Source: VBDM01 sp049802235
Lineage (GTDB): Bacteria > Pseudomonadota > Gammaproteobacteria > Burkholderiales > SG8-39
Length of the DNA stretch: 64,000 nucleotides
Reading direction: 5' to 3'
NCBI GenBank assembly: GCA_049802235.1
Contig: JBARMB010000088.1
Location: 4,802-68,801, forward strand
In this document: positions 59,185 through 64,000 of the stretch, in pieces
Numbering within the stretch: position 1 is the stretch's first letter
Layout of the letters: the number at the start of each line of letters is the position of its first letter
Program-made: the position numbers and the translations under genes
Notes under the pieces: model-generated
What the model was told of the DNA's origin: nothing
Seen by the model: only the letters and a program-made list of their open reading frames with translations
Database searches by the model: none

Positions 59185-59715
59185 TTAACGCTCGAAACCC
59201 GGCATGGCGTGGGTAGCGCGGGCCTGCGCGGCGTCGTAGGAGGTCTGCCGGCCGCGCAGCGCCGCGACGAGGTCATCGGTCACCGCGACGAACAGGACCG
59301 CAAGGCCGAGCGCCATGCCCGACTGCGGAATCCACAACGGCACCGCGACCAGGCCTTGCGATACGTCGTTCAGCCGGTACGAAGTGATCGTCATGTCGCC
59401 GGCGTACCAGGTGAAGTAGCCGACCAGGAACACAGCCGCAACCAGGCAGATCAGTTCGAGCGCGCGCCGGGCGGCGCCGCGCGTGTGGTGCAGCAGCAGC
59501 GTCATGCGGATGTGCTCGTTGTCGCGGAAGGTGAAGGCGAGACCGAGGAAGGAACTCGCCGCGAGGCTGAAGCCGGCGAAGTCGTCGAACGAGCGCGCGG
59601 CGAAGCCGAGCTCGCGGCCGATCACCTGCGCCGCCGAGAGGACAGCAATTGCCACCAAAAAAAATCCGGCCAGGAAGCCGGATCCTTTGTACAGCAGGTC
59701 GAGGGCCCCGCGCAT
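59185..59715 (-). CDS. dctQ: TRAP transporter small permease (DctQ)
   Basis: A 176-residue membrane protein with four predicted helices (about residues 11-31, 42-65, 85-107, 130-150). It carries SLAASSFLGLAFTFRDNEHIRM, the DctQ core motif. The frame extends upstream, but ATG 59715 (MRGALDLLYKGSGF) follows the dctP stop by 11 bp. It links the binding protein to DctM. Confidence 0.93.
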   Translation of the reverse strand: MRGALDLLYKGSGFLAGFFLVAIAVLSAAQVIGRELGFAARSFDDFAGFSLAASSFLGLAFTFRDNEHIRMTLLLHHTRGAARRALELICLVAAVFLVGYFTWYAGDMTITSYRLNDVSQGLVAVPLWIPQSGMALGLAVLFVAVTDDLVAALRGRQTSYDAAQARATHAMPGFER

Positions 59716-59726
59716 GGAAGACGGGG

Positions 59727-60707
59727 CTATCTGGCCTGGAACGCCTTGAGGATCGCCTCGCCCTCGGGGCCGGCCTTCTTCGCCCACTCGCCGGACATCT
59801 GCCTGCCGATGGTTTCGAATTCCGCGGTGAGCTTCGCCGAAGGCTTCATGATCTTGATGCCGTGCGAGGCCATGGTTTTCACGTAGCCCTCGTTCTCGGC
59901 TTCGCTTGTCTTCCAGCCGCGCGCCTCGGCCGCCCTGGCGGCGTCGAGCACGGCCTTCTGCTCGGCGGCGCCGAGCTTGCCCCACGCGTCCTTGTTTACG
60001 ATCACCATGTTTTGCGGCAGGAACGCCTGGGTGTCGTAGTAGTGGGACAGGTAGTCCCACGCCTGGGTGTCCACGCCGGTGGCGCCGGAGGTGATCATCG
60101 AGTCGACCAGGCCGGTCTTGAACGCCTGCGGAATATCGGGCACCTGCACCGTGGTCGGGATCGCTCCCGTCAGCTCGGCCAGCCGCGAGGTGGTCGGGCT
60201 GTAGGTGCGGAACTTGGCGCCCTTGAGGTCGGCGATCGAGTTGATTTCCTTTTTCGCATAGACGCCCTGCGGCGGCCAGGGCACGGAGTAGAGCAGCCGG
60301 ATGCCCTGCGCGTCGAGATACTTCTCGAGGTACGGCCGCGCGATGCGCCACAGCTTGGCTTCCTTGGCGTAGCTGTTGGCGAGGAAAGGATTGGAGTCGA
60401 AGGCAAACAGCGGCGACTCGTTGGCGAGCACCGAGATCAGCACTTCGCCGGCCGGCACCTGCCCGGTCTGCACGGCGCGCTTGATCTCCGGGTGCTTGAT
60501 CAGGGAACCGTTCGAGTGGATGTTGATCGCGAGCTTGCCGCCGGTCGCCTTGGCGACGTCGTCGGCGAACTGGCGCGCGTTCTTGGTGTGGAAGTTGCCG
60601 TCGGGGTAAGGCGTGGGCATGTCCCACTTGGTTTGCGCCATAGCCAGCGAACTGACCAGCGAACCGGCCAGCGCCAGCGCGGCCGCTGTGAGCGTCCTGG
60701 TAGCCAT
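59727..60707 (-). CDS. dctP: TRAP transporter substrate-binding protein (DctP)
   Basis: A 326-residue periplasmic binding protein. The signal peptide ends AMA-Q (about residue 24). It has the usual DctP core WDMPTPYPDGNFHTKNARQFADDVAKATGG and the conserved Arg expected for carboxylate binding in KFRTYSPTTSRLAELTG. MATRTLT starts at ATG 60707. The genes run dctP, dctQ, dctM in one minus-strand operon; the oxidase at 60763 is 55 bp upstream and in the same direction. Confidence 0.95.
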   Translation of the reverse strand: MATRTLTAAALALAGSLVSSLAMAQTKWDMPTPYPDGNFHTKNARQFADDVAKATGGKLAINIHSNGSLIKHPEIKRAVQTGQVPAGEVLISVLANESPLFAFDSNPFLANSYAKEAKLWRIARPYLEKYLDAQGIRLLYSVPWPPQGVYAKKEINSIADLKGAKFRTYSPTTSRLAELTGAIPTTVQVPDIPQAFKTGLVDSMITSGATGVDTQAWDYLSHYYDTQAFLPQNMVIVNKDAWGKLGAAEQKAVLDAARAAEARGWKTSEAENEGYVKTMASHGIKIMKPSAKLTAEFETIGRQMSGEWAKKAGPEGEAILKAFQAR

Positions 60708-60762
60708 GATGTTCTCCTCCGCAGGTTGAATGACGAAGTTTGTCAGACCCGCGGTCTGCGCG

Positions 60763-61866
60763 TCAACCGGTGATCAGTCCGGCGACATGATCGCCGATTG
60801 CGAGCGCTGCGGTCAGGCCGGGAGATTCGATGCCGAACAGGTTGACGAGACCGGGAACGCCGTGGTCGCGCGGACCCTGGATGAGAAAATCCCGCGCCGG
60901 CTCGTCAGGCGCGTGGATCTTGGGCCGGATGCCGCAATAGGCGGGCTGCAGCGCGCTCTCCTTCAGCGCGGGCCAGTAGCTGCGGATGGCGCGATAGAAG
61001 CGCTCGCCGCGGCGCGGATCGACTGCGTAGTCGATGCGTTCGATCCATTCGACGTCGGGACCGAAGCGCGCCTGGCCGGCGAGATCGAGCGTGAGATGCA
61101 CGCCCAGGCCGGCGGCCTCGGGCACCGGATAGATCAGGCGGGAAAACGGCGATTTACCGGAGAGCGAAAAATAATTGCCCTTGCAGTAGTAAGTGGGCGG
61201 CACCCTGTCCGGCGGAATGCCTTCGATGCTGCGCGCCACCGCCTGAGCGAACAGCCCGGCGCTGTTGACGACGCTGCGCGCTAGCAGCCGCACCGGCTCA
61301 GCACCGCCCACGCGCAGCTCGATACCGTCGGCGCGCACCGTTCCGCCTTCGACCGGACTGCGCAGCGCGATCGCCGCGCCGTGGTCCTCGGCCTCGCCGC
61401 GCAGCGCCAGCATGAAGCCGTGGCTGTCGATGATGCCGGTCGAGGGCGATTCGAGGGCGGCGACGCACTCGAGTGCCGGTTCGCGCGCCTTCGCCGCGGC
61501 AGCCGTGAGCAGGCGCAGGTCGGCGACGCCGTTCGCCTCGGCTTGGGCGCGGATTTTCTCCAGCGCCGGAATCTGCTCCGGGGCGGCGGCGACGATCAGC
61601 TTGCCGCTGCGCCGGTGCGGCACGCCGTGTTCGGCGAGGTAGGGGTACAGGGCGAGTCTCCCCTGCACGCACAATCGCGCCTTGAGCGAGCCGGGCGGGT
61701 AATAGATGCCGGCGTGGATGACCTCGCTGTTGCGCGAGCTGGTGCCGGTGCCGATGGCGCTCTCGGCCTCGAGCACGATCACTTCGCGCCCGGCGAGCGC
61801 GAGCGCGCGCGCCACCGACAATCCAACGACGCCGGCGCCGATGACGACGCAGTCAACCGATTCCAT
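60763..61866 (-). CDS. FAD-dependent oxidoreductase, L-2-hydroxyglutarate oxidase-like
   Basis: A 367-residue flavoprotein of the DAO/LhgO family. The N-terminal dinucleotide motif is VIGAGVVGLSVARAL, followed by VIVLEAESAIGTGTSSRNSEVIHAGIYYPPGS, the hydroxyglutarate-oxidase-type segment. C-terminal FAD-binding stretch is LFGIESPGLTAALAIGDHV. It oxidises an L-2-hydroxy acid at the membrane or in the cytosol. The same-strand TRAP transporter downstream suggests import of the substrate. It starts at ATG 61866; upstream is the repeat element. Confidence 0.91.
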   Translation of the reverse strand: MESVDCVVIGAGVVGLSVARALALAGREVIVLEAESAIGTGTSSRNSEVIHAGIYYPPGSLKARLCVQGRLALYPYLAEHGVPHRRSGKLIVAAAPEQIPALEKIRAQAEANGVADLRLLTAAAAKAREPALECVAALESPSTGIIDSHGFMLALRGEAEDHGAAIALRSPVEGGTVRADGIELRVGGAEPVRLLARSVVNSAGLFAQAVARSIEGIPPDRVPPTYYCKGNYFSLSGKSPFSRLIYPVPEAAGLGVHLTLDLAGQARFGPDVEWIERIDYAVDPRRGERFYRAIRSYWPALKESALQPAYCGIRPKIHAPDEPARDFLIQGPRDHGVPGLVNLFGIESPGLTAALAIGDHVAGLITG

Positions 61867-61897
61867 TCGACGCTGTCCGCGAAACGGGCATGCTATG

Positions 61898-62073
61898 ATT
61901 ATTGAGGATTACCAAAGTGCGTGACACGGCAAATTTCGGGCCGTCATTCCCGCGAACGCGGGAATCCAGTGTCTTGGTACTCTGAAAGACTCTGGATTCC
62001 GGCTCGCGCTACGCGCGTCCGGAATGACGAGGCAATGCCGAAACTGTCATCGAGTTAGGTAAACCTCAATAAT
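61898..62073. repeat. Compact element with 16-bp terminal inverted repeats and a nested REP pair
   Basis: ATTATTGAGGATTACC (61898-61913) is the inverse of GGTAAACCTCAATAAT (62058-62073), with one mismatch. Inside lies a REP-type pair: CGTCATTCCCGCG- and GGGAATCCAG-ends (61942-61969) and CTGGATTCC to GGAATGACG (61992-62029). Total 176 bp. It may be a small MITE-like or REP-derived element; no target duplication is obvious. Confidence 0.75.
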
Positions 62074-62140
62074 TCGCGCCTCATGGTATCAAACGCTACT
62101 CGTTCGAGCAGCTTTTCCCGCAATCCCGAATGACCCGAAG

Positions 62141-64000
62141 ATGACAAGCGGTCGCTGGCAATTCTGGATCGACCGCGGCGGCACTTTCACCGATGTCGTC
62201 GCGCGCCGCCCGGACGGCAGCCTCGTCACCCACAAGCTGCTCTCGGACAACCCCGGGCGCTACCGCGACGCCGCGGTAACCGGGATACGCACGCTCCTCG
62301 GCGTGGCGCCGGACGCACCCATCCCCGTCGCGAGCATCGAGGCGGTGAAGATGGGCACCACCGTCGCCACCAATGCGCTGCTCGAGAGGAAGGGCGAGCG
62401 CACGGTGCTGTTCATCACGCGCGGCTTCCGCGACGCGCTGCGCATCGCCTACCAGAACCGGCCGCGGCTGTTCGATCGCCACATCGTGCTGCCGGAGTTG
62501 CTGTATTCGAAGGTCGTCGAGGTGGAGGAGCGCGTCGGCGCGCACGGCGAGGTGCTCCTTCCTCTCGATGCCGAGACAACCCGCCGCGACCTCGATGCGG
62601 CGTACCGCGAGGGCTACCGCTCGGTCGCGATCGTGTTCATGCACGGCTACCGCCATCAGCGGCACGAGCAGCAGGCCGCCGGGCTCGCGCGCGCGATCGG
62701 CTACAGCCAGGTGTCGGTGTCGCACGAGGTGAGCCCGCTGATGAAGCTGGTGTCGCGCGGCGACACCACGGTGGTGGACGCCTATCTCTCGCCGATCCTG
62801 CGGCGCTACGTCGATCAGGTCGCCGGCGAACTGCAAGGCGTGCGCCTTTTCTGCATGCAGTCGAACGGCGGTCTCACCGATGCGCGCCGCTTCGCCGGCA
62901 AGGACAGCATTCTCTCCGGGCCTGCCGGCGGCATCGTCGGCGCGGTGCGCGCGTCGCTTGCCGCCGGGTTCGAGAAAATCATCGGCTTCGACATGGGCGG
63001 CACCTCGACCGATGTGTCGCACTACGCCGGCGAGTTCGAGCGCGCTTTCGAGACGCAGGTGGCCGGGGTGCGCATGCGCGCGCCGATGATGAGCATCCAT
63101 ACCGTCGCCGCCGGCGGCGGCTCGACCCTGCACTTCGACGGCTCGCGCTATCGCGTCGGCCCCGATTCCGCCGGCGCCAACCCCGGGCCGGCGAGCTACC
63201 GCAGGGACGGGCCGCTCACGGTCACCGACTGCAACGTGATGCTCGGCAAGATCCAGCCGAAGTTCTTTCCCGCCGTATTCGGTTCCGGGAGCGATGCGCC
63301 GCTCGATGATGCCGCGGTGCGCACGAAATTCGCCGCGCTGACCGACGAGATCCGCCGCGCCACCGGCGACACGCGCACCCCGGAGCGGGTGGCCGAAGGC
63401 TTCATCGACATCGCGGTCGGCAACATGGCCGAAGCCATCAAGAAAATCTCGGTGCAGCGCGGCCACGACGTCACCGAGTACACGCTGTGCTGCTTCGGCG
63501 GCGCCGCGGGCCAGCACGCCTGCCTCGTCGCCGACGCGCTCGGCATGACGCGCGCGTTCATCCATCCGCTGGCCGGCGTGCTGTCGGCGTACGGCATGGG
63601 GCTTGCCGACACCACGGCGATGCGCGAGCAGGCGGTGGAGGTGAAGCTCGATGCACGGAGCTTCGGCGTTCTCGAAGACGCGCTGGAGAAACTCGCGCTG
63701 ACGGCGCGCGCGGAGCTGGTTTCTCAGGGCGTCGCAGCCGATCGTGTCCGCATCGTCAGGCGCGTGCATCTGCGCTACGACGGCACCGATTCCGCGCTGA
63801 GCGTCGGCTTCTCCGGCATTGCGGATATGGCGGCGCAGTTCGAGGCGGCATATCGCAAGCGCTACAGCTTCCTCATGCCCGATCGCGGTCTGATCGCCGA
63901 ATCGGTGTCGGTCGAGGCGATCGGCGCGGCGGATGCGCCCATCGAGACCGTCGCGACTGCGCCGCGGGCCGGGGGCAGACCCCGGCCCGCGGAATGGGCC
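62141..64000 (+). CDS. 5-Oxoprolinase/hydantoinase-type protein, partial (runs off right edge)
   Basis: A frame open from ATG 62141 to the window end (620 codons visible). The hydantoinase A domain starts QFWIDRGGTFTDVVARRP, with MGTTVATNALLERKGER, SGPAGGIVGAVRAS, FDMGGTSTDVSHYAGEFER and GPLTVTDCNVMLGKIQPKFFP. These are strong 5-oxoprolinase features, and the length already suggests the long ATP-hydrolysing form that fuses A and B parts. The ribosome site is weak (CCGAAG). It would open pyroglutamate to glutamate; ggt at the other end of the window could feed the same pathway. Confidence 0.92.
   Translation, partial: MTSGRWQFWIDRGGTFTDVVARRPDGSLVTHKLLSDNPGRYRDAAVTGIRTLLGVAPDAPIPVASIEAVKMGTTVATNALLERKGERTVLFITRGFRDALRIAYQNRPRLFDRHIVLPELLYSKVVEVEERVGAHGEVLLPLDAETTRRDLDAAYREGYRSVAIVFMHGYRHQRHEQQAAGLARAIGYSQVSVSHEVSPLMKLVSRGDTTVVDAYLSPILRRYVDQVAGELQGVRLFCMQSNGGLTDARRFAGKDSILSGPAGGIVGAVRASLAAGFEKIIGFDMGGTSTDVSHYAGEFERAFETQVAGVRMRAPMMSIHTVAAGGGSTLHFDGSRYRVGPDSAGANPGPASYRRDGPLTVTDCNVMLGKIQPKFFPAVFGSGSDAPLDDAAVRTKFAALTDEIRRATGDTRTPERVAEGFIDIAVGNMAEAIKKISVQRGHDVTEYTLCCFGGAAGQHACLVADALGMTRAFIHPLAGVLSAYGMGLADTTAMREQAVEVKLDARSFGVLEDALEKLALTARAELVSQGVAADRVRIVRRVHLRYDGTDSALSVGFSGIADMAAQFEAAYRKRYSFLMPDRGLIAESVSVEAIGAADAPIETVATAPRAGGRPRPAEWA

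Overview
The window is about 64 kb of GC-rich DNA, densely packed with bacterial genes. It looks like a betaproteobacterial chromosome. The clues are the dapA-bamC pair, the adjacent bpt and aat N-degron transferase genes, a TctC/Bug-type receptor, the pyrD-rnfB-nth cluster, RoxA, DUF1841 and DUF924 proteins, and a TRAP transporter. I cannot name the genus. There is no plasmid or phage backbone, no intact IS element and no CRISPR array. One tRNA, tRNA-Arg(CCU), is present.

Layout. 1-8 kb: M16 protease (cut by the left edge), htpG, gamma-glutamyltranspeptidase, a peroxiredoxin and an orphan GspE-type ATPase. 8-16 kb: a four-gene catabolic-looking operon (TauD-type dioxygenase, FAH-family protein, TctC-type receptor, FMN alpha-hydroxy-acid oxidase). 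A remnant of a coxE-like 3' end lies on its left and the intact coxE-like gene on its right, followed by a methyltransferase and a MoxR ATPase. 16-25.5 kb: amidase, two small c-type cytochromes, DUF1841, nth, rnfB-like, pyrD, bpt, aat, a Rieske protein, amt, a Nudix hydrolase and a HAD dehalogenase.

25.9-43.4 kb holds a nearly complete MSHA-type (type IVa) pilus locus: mshE, mshG, mshF, two pilins, mshC, mshD, mshO, mshP and the large tip-type protein mshQ. After a sigma70-like promoter come mshI, a PilN-like gene, mshJ, mshK, mshL, mshM and mshN. Many junctions are 4-bp GTGA or ATGA overlaps. Together these would build, extend and display a surface pilus: an ATPase, a platform protein, pilins, an inner-membrane alignment complex, a secretin and an AAA ATPase.

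43.5-64 kb: acyl-CoA synthetase with a SemiSWEET-like gene, maiA, tRNA-Arg, a DsrE-like lipoprotein, DUF924, a methyltransferase, dapA-bamC-MBL hydrolase, a small Ala/Pro lipoprotein, a conserved hypothetical gene with roxA, bcp and an FKBP isomerase, an FMN glutamate-synthase-like protein, nnrD, a TRAP transporter (dctM, dctQ, dctP), an L-2-hydroxyglutarate-oxidase-like protein, and the start of a 5-oxoprolinase-like gene.

The most unusual content is intergenic. Two heptamer-repeat inverted arrays (nth/DUF1841 and Rieske/aat gaps) each fill a whole gap, supply the upstream stop codon and run up to the next start codon without a visible Shine-Dalgarno. Other structured repeats occur at 17.4, 30.6, 46.1, 51.4, 54.6 and 61.9 kb, and a GC-rich dyad family occurs near 8.8, 15.7 and 16.6 kb.
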